From assembly GCA_947311845.1 (NCBI GenBank), contig CAMZMU010000040.1:63926708-63990707 (forward strand): DNA of 64,000 nucleotides, written 5' to 3'. This stretch comes from Poa pratensis (Eukaryota > Streptophyta > Magnoliopsida > Poales > Poaceae). Shown here piece by piece: positions 12,700 to 24,561 of the stretch (positions are counted from its first letter, which is position 1; the number at the start of each line of letters is the position of its first letter). The position numbers and the translations under genes are program-made. Under the pieces are notes generated by a model. The model worked only from the letters and a program-made list of their open reading frames with translations, searched no databases and had not been told where the DNA came from.

Positions 12700-12937
12700 T
12701 ATACCTGGCCATGCCTCGGGCCGGGCCGAGAAAAGACCGACGCAGAAAACCCAGGCCCGAGCCCGGCCCGGCAAAAAAGTCCGAAAGCCCGGCGGGCCGT
12801 CGGGCCGGGCTTCTTCCTGAAACAGCGCAAACCAAAAGTCCAGGCCCGGCCCGTCGCAGCCGTCGGGCCTAAATTTGAGGCCCAAGCCCAAGATTTTCAG
12901 GCTGGGCCTCGGGCCGGGCTTCCCGTGGCCAGGACTA
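12700..12937. mobile_element. GC-rich hAT MITE with 8-bp target duplication
   Basis: Flanked by CTACGCAC at 12692-12699 and 12938-12945. The ends are TATACCTGGCCATG and, read inward from the right, TAGTCCTGGCCACG. The inside is dense in GGCCCGGGC/GCCCGGCCC words in both orientations, the subterminal-repeat pattern of short hAT elements. No coding capacity. Confidence 0.8.
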
Positions 12938-12945
12938 CTACGCAC

Positions 12946-14525
12946 ACACCCTTTGTCTCTCCAACACATGTTGGATAGCAGGCTGGTGGTGGAGCCATTG
13001 ATGATTTGATTCTCTCCAGCTCACTTTTCAGGGTGAAGATAACTCACATGTTGACCGAGGTGATGATGATGGTGGACACCTCCATTTCTACTGTTTTCTA
13101 GGGCTTCTCTTGGCAGCGGCAATCTCAAAATAGATGAAGGTTCTTCGTCCAAGCGGGATGAACTCAATTTCAAACTTAGACTGGAGACCAAAAAATATTT
13201 GAGCTGTCAAGTTTTTCTTCAGAATATCTATGGGGATGCTCATAAGTAAACACACTTTGTTGGAGTACAAAATATTTCAAACAAATCACGGAAGGTTGTT
13301 AATTTTATCATATGGATTTTGTACATCCAACAAAACATCAATGATCGGTACTAGTGATATTTCCCAGCAAAACACTGTCACTCTAACTAGATGCAATCAA
13401 GAAAAGCGTTTTTGTACCTGCTGTAGTATAAATGAGCCATCAGATCTAAAGCAATCCACAGTTATAAGGTCTAACAGAGTACTTTCTGTACTCTCTGAGC
13501 TATGGTAAAGGAAGAACATCTAATATCATAAAGCAAAATGTTTAAAAGTTAAAATAAAGCATGTGCTTCAATTCAAATTTAAAAACTAAAAAGGAACATC
13601 ATATCCAAGGTATTACCGTCTTTTTTTTTTGCGATACCATCAACTCCTGAAAATAATAGTTCTCCCACCTCTCCAGGTTCATGACGGGGGTAATTTTTTA
13701 GCACTTACACATTTGATGATGTATTATTGGCGTAAAGGAATGTACTAGTTCGTGTAGTTTGTGTTTTCGTGCGAAAGTTTTTTCTTACGAAATGGTCGCT
13801 ATCCAAGCCTCTGCATAAAGTATGGATCCATACAACCATACTATTATAAATTCATAAGCAAGAATAAAGAAAAATAGATGTGTCATGGTGGGTTGCCAAA
13901 CAAAATACAAACCAAACTCCGGTCCATTGTAACCCTTGCGTCGGAAGGTACCAAGAAATTGTCCACACACATCAACAACTTCCCAGAGATGAGGTGTAGA
14001 GGAGTATAGTCTCCACGCATCGGTCCCACACTAAATACGACTCACATCGTTGTCTGATTTGACCGATGAGGTTAGGTCCTAGATTTTCACTCGAGAACAT
14101 CGACGCCTTTAGGAAGGGATCATTGTCATCATTGGGTTTAAATTGGCTGACCTAGGGTTTCACCCTGAATAACCCGCATAAGAAGCAGCCTACTGAGCCC
14201 TCAACATCTCCATCGCCTGATCCTGTCATGGATGGGCCACCGCATCGTGTGTTGATCTTCTACTGTCCAGGTTTATTATCATTGCCACTATTAAGTTCAA
14301 TGCACCAATCAGTAGAATAAAAAAAACGAACTAATGAAGAGAAGGTCGGCAATCCACAACCACCACATCTCATATCCACCTAAGGATCACTTTGGGTGAT
14401 GGAACGGTTAGCATAGGAAAGATAGTCGATGCTAGCGAAAAAAGACGTATGAGCCACAACTAAGATGGCTTGTCGAAGGGCTTCGGGTGATAAACGCAAA
14501 GCTGCAAACAAAACGGCCGAAGGAG
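12946..14525. other. gene-free intergenic stretch
   Basis: No recognisable gene, RNA or intact transposon. A T-run sits near 13620. The stretch ends at the target site of the Copia element. Confidence 0.5.
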
Positions 14526-14530
14526 GATGG

Positions 14531-14631
14531 AGTTACGAACCTGGGAGAAGGAGTTCGAGTCGATGCCGTCCAGCTGAGGACGTATCTTCCATATATAGAA
14601 TGGCATGGGCCGGCCTACATGGGCCTTAACA
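14531..14631 (-). repeat. 3' LTR of the Copia element
   Basis: 101 bp. On the minus strand it opens TGTTAAGGCCCATG and closes GTTCGTAACT. It is identical to the 5' LTR apart from a 9-bp tandem duplication present only in the latter. Confidence 0.93.
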
Positions 14632-15813
14632 CCCCCCTTCAAACTTAAGGCGAAGCGGAGGATCTGAAGCATTGAGTTTGATCAAATGAAACTGATGTTG
14701 TGCTCTAGTTTGTGCTTTTGTGAAGAAATCTGCCAATTGCAGTTCCGAGGGTACATATTGGAGATCAATTGTTTTCTGATGACAGTGAGACCGAGTAAAC
14801 GAGACATCAACACCAATGTGCTTTACAAGTTCATGCTTTATAGGGTCATGACAAATCTGTATAGCTCCAGTGTTGTCACAAAGAAGAGGTGTAGGAGCAT
14901 CACAAAAGACACCAAGATCAGCTAATAGCCATCTCAGCCATATGATCTCTGCCGTGGTAGTAGCAAGAGCTCGAAGTTCTGCCTCAGTACTAGATCGAGA
15001 TATAGCTGATTGCTTCTTTGATTTCCATGCAATAGGAGAAGATCCAAGAAGAATACAATAACCAGTAACTGAGCGACGCTCAACAGGATCACTCGCCCAA
15101 GTGGCGTCGGAGTAAGCATGAAGCTGAAGTGGGCTATCACGATCATAGAATAAACATCGATCTGCTGTTCCTCGTAAGTATCTCAGCACACGAAGTAAAT
15201 GACCATAATGAACTGAAGTAGGCGCAGCTACAAACTGACTCAAAATATGAACTGCATGTGCAATATCAGGTCTGGTAATAGTGAGATAAACAAGGCTGCC
15301 CACAATATGCCGATATCGAGATGGGTCCTGTAAAGGTGGACCATCACTTGGACGAAGTTGTAAGTGAAGATCCATAGGTGTTGTAGCTGTACGATTATCA
15401 CTAATACCAGAACGAGCAACAAGATCTTGTATATACTTGTACTGTGAAAGATAATAGCCCTTGGGAGACTGCAGAACCTCAATGCCCAAGAAATAACTGA
15501 GAGGACCCAAATCAGACATTTGAAATTGCTCACCAAGGTGCTTCTTCACATGAGAAATATGTTCTGGATCATCACCCGTAATCAGCATGTCATCAACATA
15601 TAAAAGAAGCAAAGTGCGTCCTCGCGGAGAGAGATGAATAAATAGAGCCGGGTCATGATCACTAGGAGAAAAACCAGCAGCTCGTATAACAGAAACAAAT
15701 CTCTCAAACCAAGCACGTGGAGCCTGTTTTAGACCATATAAAGCCCGACGAAGACGACAGACATGTCCCGAAGGAGCATCGACACCAGGTGGTGGGTGCA
15801 TATAAACTTCTCA
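14632..15813 (-). pseudogene. Copia RT C-terminal part and RNase H
   Basis: Open frame continuing the polyprotein after a one-base break near 15810. It starts at the end of the RT palm ([13 protein letters not shown]), carries the RT catalytic box YVDDMLITGDD, and ends with Copia RNase H signatures (SRSSTEAELRAL, HIGVDVSFTRSHC). The stop lies at the edge of the 3' LTR. Both enzymatic domains look complete apart from the frame break that separates them from the upstream polyprotein. Confidence 0.9.
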
Positions 15814-17850
15814 TGCAAATCACCATGAAGAAAAGCATTTTTGACATCCAGCTGAGAGATAGTCCAAGAAGAGCTAGCTGCCACAGCAATTAAAGTACGA
15901 ACAGTAGTCATATGTGCAACTGGTGCAAAAGTCTCATCATAGTCTTGTCCTTGAGTCTGCTGAAAACCTCTGGCCACAAGACGAGCTTTATATCTTTCAA
16001 TAGACCCATCTGATTTGGTCTTAACCTTGAAGACCCATTTGCATGTGATAGGTACTGCATGAGACGGTAAAGGAACAATATCCCACGTACCCGTACGATC
16101 AAGGGCAGCCAATTCTTCAGTCATAGCTAGCTGCCACTCAGGAAGACTAGAAGCTTCCTGATAAGAGGATGGTTCAACAGTTACTGCACCAACACGTGGA
16201 AAGCCTAATCGATCCGGAGGTGCAATGGTAGCACGATCACGGAGAGCATATCCCTGATCACCCTGTAACTCATCAGAAACAATATGAGACTCATCAATGT
16301 TAGTACAATCATCAACAACAGGTTCCGCAGGACTGTCCGTGGGGATAGAGTAAGGACGACGTGTGTAGGTTTGTGTGATAGGTGGTTTAGAAAAAGAATA
16401 TGAAGGTGGTGTCACATGGAAGGGTGGAGTGATGGGAATAGGAACATCTGGTATGGATGTAGTAGATGGTGATGTGGTGGATGATGGTGGCACAGATGGA
16501 GCGTCATGAGTGGGGGGAAGACACATAAAAGAGGTAGACTCTGTGGGAGAATATGAAGAGTGTGTGGAGGAATTGTAAAAGAAAGGACGGTTTTCAGTAA
16601 AACTGACATCCCGTGAAATACGAATGCGACGAGAAGAAGGATCATAACACCGATAGCCTTTATGTTCAGGACTATATCCCAGAAAAACACACTCAACAGA
16701 TTGGGCAGTCAATTTAGTTCGCTCCCGAGGTGCCAACAAGACATAGCACGTACATCCAAAGACTCTAAGATGATCATATCGCGGAGGAGTACCAAAAAGG
16801 ACTTCACCAGGACATTTTCCAGAGAGCTTGGATGACGGTTGTCTGTTGATAAGATAAACCGCAGTAGAAACAGCTTCACCCCAAAAGTGTGAAGGAACAA
16901 AAGAAGATATTAAAAGAGTGCGAGCAGTCTCTATGACATGACGGTGCTTGCGCTCAGCAACACCATTCTGCGCATGAGCACCAGGGCAAGAAAGCTGAGC
17001 AAGAGTACCCTCTGAGTTCAAAAACTGGCGAAAATTATCAGATAAATATTCACCACCAGAGTCTGAACGGAAAATTTTGATTGGAGTAGAAAATTGAGTG
17101 TGAACCATGCGAACAAAAGACTTGTAAATGGAGGTCAACTCAGAGCGGCGTTTCATGAAATAAATCCAAGTATAACGAGAATGATCATCAATGAAAATAA
17201 CATAATATTTATGACCACCTTTTGAAACAAAAGGAGCAGGGCCCCATACATCAGAGTGAACAAGATCAAAAGGTGTAGCAGAATGAGAATCACTAGAAAA
17301 ATATGGAAGTTGAATTTGTTTTCCAAGCTTACAACCCTTACAATGAAAACTAGACTCGACAGATGTATGACCTAAACAACCTGACTTTATTAATGTCGAC
17401 AACCGTGAACCACATAAATGACCAAGACGATGGTGCCATTGGGCAAAGACGCAGCGGAAGCTGATGCAGCGGAGAGCACGTGAGCTGGAGATGCAGTGGA
17501 TGAAGGAAGACGCAAAGTGTCCAATATGTAGAGGCGAGGAGCACTTTTACGGCGACGGCCAGTCCCAATCACAACCCCTGTTCGACGATCCTGTACAAAA
17601 CAAGATGAGTCATCAAATCCAACAAAGCAATGATGATCTGTAATCTGTCCTACTGAGAGTAGATCCATAGACAGCTCAGGTACAAAGAATACATTAGGAA
17701 CAGTAAACTGAGAATTATAAAGGGAACCCTCATGAGTAATGTGACATAAAGTACCATCAGCAGTCTGAACAGAAGCACCGTCGAGGATTGGCTTAGAAGA
17801 AGCTAACTGTGACTGATCAGACGTTACGTGAAAGGATGCCCAGAGTCAAG
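15729..17850 (-). pseudogene. Copia protease, integrase and RT N-terminal part
   Basis: Begins with the aspartic protease site (WVLDSG near 17845), immediately followed by a frame break. A GAG-pre-integrase region (MDLLSVGQITDH) comes next, and a second break near 17446 precedes the HHCC and catalytic core of integrase ([25 protein letters not shown]). The chromodomain-free tail leads into RT (WKVF-type opening, [20 protein letters not shown]). Each break is one base short of an open frame. Confidence 0.88.
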
Positions 17851-18720
17851 AACCCAAGCTGGTGATGAAGTAGCAGCAGGTGAAGTAGCAGCAGCAGCCA
17901 CTGAGCCTCTAGGTGCAGATCCGGTACCACGACCACGTGCAGCACGACGAGCACGAAAATCAGCCAACTTCTCTGGGAATTTACCAAAGCAATTTTCTGA
18001 CCTATGACCAGGCTTCTTGCAATACTCGCATAGCTCTGAAAGGTAGTCCTTGCTGCATGGGGCTTCTGAGCAGCAGCCAAGACACTGTGAGAACCCAAAC
18101 CAGCAGCAGAAGACAAGGACTTGAGGCGAGTCTCTTCAGCAAGTAAATCAGACAACGCCTTCGCCATGGTGAGACTATCAGAACTATGAAGCAATCGTGC
18201 ACGAAGAGAGTCATATTCAGTCCGAACTCCCATAACAAATCTGTATGTGAGGAACTTCTCAATGAACGCATGCGCTGGACAAGGATCAGCAGTACATTCA
18301 GGCACCATGGAGGTCAAAGCACCCATCAGACGATCAAAAGCAGAATAATACTCATCAATAGACATGTCATTCTGCTCAATGACATGAGTTTGCTGCATGA
18401 GAGTGTGTAAGAGAGCACCACTATCCTGAACAAAGCGTTCCTTCAAATACGACCAAATGCTCTTAGCAGTTTTAAACTTGGACAAGCTCATAATCATGGA
18501 CTGTTTGATGCTATTGACAATGGCAGCCATTACTTTTCCATCATTAATCTGCCATGTTTTAATTTCAGTAGCATTACTACGGTCATTGCTAAGAACAGGA
18601 GGAGTTTCAATCAAGTGAGACAATAATCCATGACCCCGCAAGGCAGTTTCAACACAAAAAGCCCACTGGATAGTTCTGACCATCAAGAACGATGTTGACA
18701 GCAATAGCATTGACCGACAT
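17820..18720 (-). pseudogene. Copia gag with zinc knuckle
   Basis: UBN2/Retrotran-gag type capsid domain (IKTWQINDGKVMAAIVNSI, YLKERFVQDSGALLHTL), then a CCHC zinc knuckle C-EY-C-KKPG-H-RSEN-C near 18030. The likely start is MSVNAIAVNIVLDGQN at 18720; the frame is lost near 18665, apparently by a two-base change. Translation further upstream runs through the untranslated leader and LTR and is not real gag. Confidence 0.8.
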
Positions 18721-18867
18721 GATGCACAATTGATACCTTCTGGCAGCGACGTGTTGAAGAGGGCAGGAGGGAGCTGGAGGACCGTGGCTGTGAAGTAGCA
18801 GCAGCGGCAGCAATCTGGAGGTGGATCGGAGGCACGGATCAAGACCTGGAGGGGCCGCGACGGCTGC

Positions 18868-19062
18868 TTGAGAGGGAGGCCGCGACGGCGGTCGGGATGG
18901 TGGCCGCGACGGCGGCTGAGTGTGGCCGCGACGGCGGCCGGGATGGTGGCCGCGACAGCGGCCGGGATGGTGGCCGCGACGGCGGCCGGGAGGAGCCGCG
19001 ACGGCGGCCGGGATGGTGGCCGCGACGGCGGCCGGGAGGAGCGCGACGGCGGCTGGGATGGA
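18868..19062 (-). repeat. 24-bp tandem repeats in the Copia leader
   Basis: Seven to eight tandem variants of a 24-bp unit built around GGCCGCGACGGCGGCCGGGA sit between the primer binding site and gag. Such leader repeats vary between copies in many plant retrotransposons. They are very GC-rich and probably fold strongly. Confidence 0.8.
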
Positions 19063-19084
19063 ACCCTAACCTGCTCTGATACCA

Positions 19085-19194
19085 AGTTACGAACCTGGGA
19101 GAAGGAGTTCGAGTCGATGCCGTCCAGCTGAGGACGTATCTTCCATATATAGAATGGCATGGGCCGGCCTACATGGGCCTCATGGGCCTTAACA
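19085..19194 (-). repeat. 5' LTR of the Copia element
   Basis: 110 bp, matching the 3' LTR except for an extra tandem CATGGGCCT. A TATATA stretch near 19148 is the only promoter-like signal in so short an LTR. Confidence 0.93.
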
Positions 19195-19199
19195 GATGG

Positions 19200-20184
19200 A
19201 ACCACACTATGTGCCTCATAAGGCACAATGTAAAACAGAGCGGCTCCAATCTTAGGATAAATTTTCCTATAAGCTATACAAGTTATTTCTTAAAATTTCT
19301 AGTTAGTTTTGGGATAACCATTTAATAAGCATTAAACTGGACGGCTTATGGGAGAAGGCAGCTTGTTTTTTTAACCACCAAAAAAACTGAGCCTTAAAAC
19401 AATTGGGCTGATGCCACGATGCTACACGTCATGTACATTTTCTAATTGTATGTTGTATAGCAGCATAGCTTCCACTCCTACTCTACATGATGCATTGCAA
19501 CAGTATGGGCGCAGACCATGTGTTCGTCGGCAGGCATGCTCTCATATGCATGAAGAAAGTATATGGAAGAGAATCAATTATTAGTTCAGTCCAAAAGAGT
19601 AGGCACTAACAACAATCAGCTGGCGTATAATTGAGCATGACTGCATCGGACATATGCAATGCACATCACTGCATCAGTGGCCTGATTTGTGATTCGGTTG
19701 GTCTGTGCGCACGGATGAAAAGATGTACAGTATCAAAAGGAATTTTGCAATTGCTCCATGCCCATGATCTCACTTCGGTGCACAGTTCAAATTACTTGTA
19801 GCATATGCGCATCAACAAAAATAGATAAATATTGGGATATTTCAGAAGAATCTTTTAGAATTTTTATATGTGTCCCGTCACAGTTAAGAACGATTATTTT
19901 TGTTGCATAGCCTGAAAGGTTCAATCCATCCATCACAGGTGACAGATTACCTGTCTACGAACTAGTGAGGAACTAGCTAGGCCAGCAAATGCAACTCAGT
20001 ACCAACAAACCTAGACTGTCTCATAAAGCAAGGCAATTAGAGCTAGTGCTCAGTAGTAAGAAGGGCACCTTATCTTGCATGGACTGCACAATAATTAAAG
20101 TAGGCCAAGGGTACCAACTTCATTAACCCCCATCACTTTCTTGATGCACTCTGCGAGATCGATACCGACAGAATAGAATAGATA
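19200..20184. other. gene-free intergenic stretch
   Basis: No coding region, RNA gene or delimitable transposon recognised between the Copia element and the Stowaway pair. Confidence 0.5.
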
Positions 20185-20289
20185 ACTCTCTCCGTTTCAA
20201 ATTAGATGACTTTCATCTGTCAACATATGGATGTATCCAGACATATTACAAGTATAAGTATATCCACATGTAGATAAATGCAAGTCATC
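20185..20289. mobile_element. Stowaway MITE, right end missing
   Basis: Starts with a CTCTCTCCGTTTCAAATTAG end. The internal inverted halves (GATGACTTTCATCTG and AAATGCAAGTCATCT) are present, but the right terminal ACGGAG block is absent where the next MITE begins. Confidence 0.6.
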
Positions 20290-20291
20290 TA

Positions 20292-20415
20292 CTCTCTCCG
20301 TCCACAAAAGGATGTCTCAACCTAGCCCAAATTTGTATGTATCTAGACATGATTTAGTGTGTAGATACATGCAAATTTTAGCTAGATTAAGACATCCTTT
20401 TGTGAATGGAGGGAG
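20292..20415. mobile_element. Stowaway MITE, 124 bp
   Basis: CTCTCTCCGTCCACAAAAGG at the left is matched by CCTTTTGTGAATGGAGGGAG at the right, with TA on both sides. The whole element can fold into one hairpin. Confidence 0.8.
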
Positions 20416-20551
20416 TAGTTTAGAACGGAGTACACCAGAATTAAGCCGGTCCTAGCACAGTCGTCAACTTCTCAGGCATATTATTTAACAGGTTGTCCTT
20501 GCCCATGGACACTTTCAGGTGGCAAGTGAGGTGCAGTACAAGGTGATGCAA

Positions 20552-21009
20552 CTTCATGTTTCCGCGCTTTCGCCTCCAGCTTCCTCGCCTCTTCAAGCTG
20601 AAGCATACGGGCTTCTACTTGCTACAAAGCTGGCACAATTTTTTCAGGTTCAAGATCCCCTCTTCTACACTGACTGCTCGCAGTTGGCTTCGGCGGCAAG
20701 GGAGCAATCAGTGTTTGCAACATCAGGACATTGGGAAAACAGGCATTTACTTGCAGCAGTACACGCCTCTCCTTCCTTCCATACAAGCAGGATAACACAC
20801 ATTAGGAGATGCCATAATGTTAAAGCTGATCACCTAGCACGTTTAGCTCTCAAAGTTAAAAACAGATCTTTGTTGGTCCGTTGTTTAGGTGAAGCAAGCC
20901 CATGTCCAGTCAGGGACATGCTTTCTGTTTCTAGCGTGATGCCCTTCACGCTTCTGTCTGTAAAATGTGCTTGAATTGAATAAAATCTGTGATGTTAAAA
21001 AAAAAAGGC
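20552..21009 (+). pseudogene. 5'-truncated LINE, RNase H tail end
   Basis: Plus-strand sequence encodes the second half of a LINE RNase H domain (QAEAYGLLLATKLAQFF, FYTDCSQLASAA, CHNVKADHLARLAL) and ends in a short 3' UTR and poly(A) at about 20998-21007. It is flanked by AAGGTGATGCAA (20540-20551) and AAGGCGATGCAA (21005-21016), a 12-bp target duplication with one mismatch. This is the usual product of incomplete target-primed reverse transcription. Confidence 0.75.
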
Positions 21010-21017
21010 GATGCAAA

Positions 21018-21873
21018 TCTAGAACGGACAGGTTCAGTTCGTTTTTGTCCGAACGGACAAATGACTGCCGCCAACGGATCGCCGCAAATGGACAGATGTC
21101 CGCGCGGACACCTATTTTCGACCAAACTCGGCCAGGTTTGGGGAGGCGCGGACTGTCCGCCCGTCCATTTTGTCCGTCCAGATGTCTGCCCTGGCCGAGT
21201 TGCCAGTCAAACATATCCCGTCTCCTCCACCTACACCCACTTTCTCTCTCTCCTTCCAACTCTCGTCTCTCCCGATGCGTGTCCCACCACCAAAGCGCCG
21301 CCGCAGATCAGAGCACGCCGCTGCTGGCCAGACTAGAGCGTACTATCGCCGGCCAGATCGACCCCAGGCGCCGCCCATCGTCCTCCCTGTCCGCGACGGC
21401 GAGCCTCCCCTGCCTCTCCCGTCTCTGTCCTCTCTAGATCGGAGCACGCCGCCGCCGGTCAGGTCGACCAGGCTGCCGCCGGCCAGGACGACGCCGCGCT
21501 GGCGAAGGCAAGCACGGGCAAGTGCACGGTGAGCTGCTGCAATTTTTGCGTGGCTGTGCTACTTCTTCCTCTCTCTTCTTCCATGTCAAAAATCAATCGA
21601 ACACAAACAAGCAGCTTATGACCAATCCATTCAGCTTACGCAAAATCCATTCGTCTGATTTGTGTGTGGATGTATTTTCAATTGTACTGGACAAAGAAAT
21701 AAAGAAATAAAAATTGCAAAAAGGACATGTCCGGGGAAAATTTGTGTGATGCCGTTGGGGTCACCCCCAGACCAAACGGACGGAGGGTCATTTGTCCGCC
21801 CCAAACGGACAAAATCGGACACATTTGTCCGTCCGTTTGCGGGGCTGGGTTGGGCATGCCCTAACGGCGATCC
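21018..21873. mobile_element. probable Harbinger-type element, left end not seen
   Basis: Both ends are rich in CGGACAAA/TTTGTCCG words and the right end finishes with GGGTTGGGCATGCCC, a TIR style shared with Harbinger MITEs elsewhere in this window. I cannot find the matching left terminus; it may be lost next to the LINE. The GC-rich centre (21190-21540) contains no recognised protein. Confidence 0.35.
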
Positions 21874-22836
21874 ATCAAACGGGCTACCGAGTACTGAACT
21901 ACTGCTGATCATACTGTCGTTTATTTAATCTACAATATGAAGCAACAATATGTATTTACTCGCAAAATCTACTGATCATAGCAAGCAAGCCCGGGAGGAT
22001 GTGAAAGGAATCGGCCCATGCATCATACATAGTGCAGGGGATCAGATGTCAGACGGATGATCTCACCTCGATCAAGTGCCTGAAAGCTCTTGCTGCCGGC
22101 CATCGGCATCGCACAATCCACTGCCCATACCGCGTGACGTGATCCGCATCGCTTTCTGGCAAGCAGGCAAGATCGCAGTTGCGGCAGCTGCGGATGGGGT
22201 TCGTTCCATCTCCATCCCTTTCCTGCTCATCTCCGGTGATCATCGGACCAGGATTGCGTCTCGCGTCGTGGAGGGATAGGTTATTTTGTGTTGGGCCAGG
22301 CTGTTAACGTAATATGGGCCTTATGTTACATGTTAGACCGATGACAAGGGTCTCAAATGGGCCAAAATTTCAGGCAACAAACTGCCGCGGAGGGAGACAG
22401 CATCGATCTAGAACAACTCATCTTCCTCGGGGCGCGTGAAAAAAGCCGCTCCATTTGAGGAAATTGTTGTCTCGGACGTTATATACCTGTCCACATGTAC
22501 GTGGCTAGCTAACTAGCGCCGCATTGCTCACTAGTTTATGCAGGGATGGATAATGTTTAGGGACTCGAAATGTCGGGGTGCTCAACTGTCATCTCTCGTT
22601 TTGGAATTTTTGAGTGGATTTGGCCTTGGCCACGCATTTCGTGGACCGCGAGGATTTTGCCACATACATGTGCCGGGAGCAAAACCTGTGGAAAGTAGAG
22701 GATGGTAGCAGGATCCCGGCGAACCTGGATCGTGATATTTCTGGGGTCGCATGTTGCCATCTTTCCTCATCATATTTTTGTATGCGGTAGTTTGATTTCC
22801 ACAACGAAAAGGCCTAAAATGATTTTATGCAAAATA
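21874..22836. other. gene-free stretch with one unexplained minus-strand open region
   Basis: A minus-strand open stretch at about 22070-22250 ends at a GTGAGA that could be a splice donor, but its peptide resembles nothing I know. No other feature seen. Confidence 0.35.
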
Positions 22837-22949
22837 CTCCCTCCGTTCTGAAATATAAAACATTTTACTATGTCCAACCCATAGTAAGCATCATAATTTT
22901 GAACTAACCGTAGTTTAAATCCGCGACACTTATTTTGAATCGGAGGGAG
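22837..22949. mobile_element. Stowaway MITE, 113 bp, with an extra end 100 bp downstream
   Basis: CTCCCTCCGTTCTGAAAT and ATCGGAGGGAG ends with flanking TA. A further right-type end (AACGGAGGGAG) at 23047-23058 suggests that this copy sits inside, or next to, a second damaged Stowaway. Confidence 0.75.
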
Positions 22950-23456
22950 TAGCTTTTTCCTAAATCACATGTATCTAGACACATTTCAGTTAGCTTTACT
23001 CATTTTAATGTGTATCTAGTTCATATTTAAATATTTTATAATTTAGAACGGAGGGAGCAGAATTGTGCAAGCAAATCTAGCACATGCATAGTTTGCTAGC
23101 AGTCATGTCTCTACAATGCAAGACCTTTAGTTTTTCTCTTAGTACAGTTCAGACGTAACCACAAATGTGCACGACCGAATGAACACACCCATGCATTATT
23201 TGACTGGAATACCATCAATGGAAAAGGATGTGCTTAGATGAGATCTAAATACCACAAGATGTTTCACGGTTAGTAGTATGCATTTTCCTTTATTTGACTC
23301 TAGAATGCAGTTTTGTTCCGTAGCGCTGTGGGAAATTGAAGTGCCACTAAAATTAAGGTGTCGATGTGGTTTCTTTGTCATGGTATCAGTCTTACAGAAG
23401 ATAATTTATCTAAGCAAAATTTACACGAGGATGAAACTATCCTTTAAATACACCCG

Positions 23457-23640
23457 TTGTTTTTTCACTGTCCTATGGCCCAAGTGGCATGGAGTGATAT
23501 TTATTATATACTTTCGACATTAATTCTCCCCACACCATGTCATATACATTTGGCCCATATGGTTATGTGGTGTTGGAAGTCTCTTCCTTCTCTATTTTTT
23601 ATGGAAACGCTTTTGTCCGTATGGATTGTGTCACGATGAT
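23457..23640 (+). pseudogene. LINE fragment, zf-RVT region
   Basis: One plus-strand frame reads LFFHCPMAQVAWSDI, very like the end of the zinc-binding reverse-transcriptase domain (zf-RVT) of plant LINEs. The similarity is short and the remainder is degraded; neither element end is visible. Confidence 0.45.
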
Positions 23641-24561
23641 TTGGATATTGACAGATGCAAGTTGCATTATTCTTACATGTGCTGTTTTTGCATTCGTGGG
23701 CTAACCTCTACATCCTACATATCATCAGGAGCAGATGGAAATTAGCGCCAAAAGCTGGAGTGGCTTATCATGGAGTTTAGGTTCTTGTTTGGGTAGCGTG
23801 TGTGTTTATTGGGTAGGCTTCATGCATGGTTGGTTTGTGTGTGGCCTGTCACACGTCTTGACCCGCCATCTTTCTCTGTAGAAAAGTTTCATACACGAGT
23901 TTGAATTTGCTGAACCAAATTGTCCCCACAAGTAAGTTAAAGAGGACCGGGGCTATTTTCTCTCCAAAAAAACATATCAGCAAAAGATCCTGAACGGTCG
24001 AACGAGCAACGGACGGTCGATATCAGGTCAGAGTTGGCGCTCCCGCCACGCGGACGACATTTCCCCGTTCTCTGGCGGCACGCCCAACTTTTCTCCTCCT
24101 GGCGGCTGACTAGGCGGCATATCTGTGCACTCCCAACGTCGAGTGTTCAAACAGGGGTTGGTGGCGTGGCGCCGATAGGTACCATTCACAGTTCTTGATC
24201 CGTTAAACTAAAGAACCATTTGTTGACTCGAAACCCACGCGAGGAGCAGCTTCTATTCGGAATCCTCCGTCGATCGCGGTATTAATTCCAACCATTAGTC
24301 AGCCATGATTGGATCTCGGCACGGTGCTCATCTGCATGCGCTGCCCCGGTACTAATCTGCTCCTGACACCGCCTACCTTCTTCTTGCACTGGCAGTTAAG
24401 CTTCTGACGAGCCGCTCCTTCAGGTAACCAATCTTCTGAATTCTTCTCTAAGTAGGAGTATATGTTTGTAATCCAATCAGATCATTAGGTTGTCGGAATT
24501 GATGGGGAAGAAGCTTAGGAGGGATTGGTTTGTGTTTCAGACTGGTTGGAGCGGAAGAGCG

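Larger units (their letters stand above)
14531..19194 (-). mobile_element. complete Copia LTR retrotransposon with very short LTRs
   Basis: Flanked by GATGG at 14526-14530 and 19195-19199 (5-bp target duplication). LTRs are 14531-14631 (101 bp) and 19085-19194 (110 bp), identical except for one tandem CATGGGCCT. Read on the minus strand, the 5' LTR is followed by a primer binding site TGGTATCAGAGC (initiator tRNA-Met) at about 19073-19083, and a purine tract GAAGGGGGG precedes the 3' LTR. Domain order is gag, protease, integrase, RT, RNase H, which is Copia order. Frame breaks occur near 18665, 17840, 17446 and 15810. The matching LTRs imply recent insertion. Confidence 0.93.

Noticed and set aside
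17817..19226. A 469-codon minus-strand frame that could be read as one protein
   Set aside because: It runs through the 5' LTR, primer site and leader repeats of the Copia element; only the part from about 18660 onward is gag.
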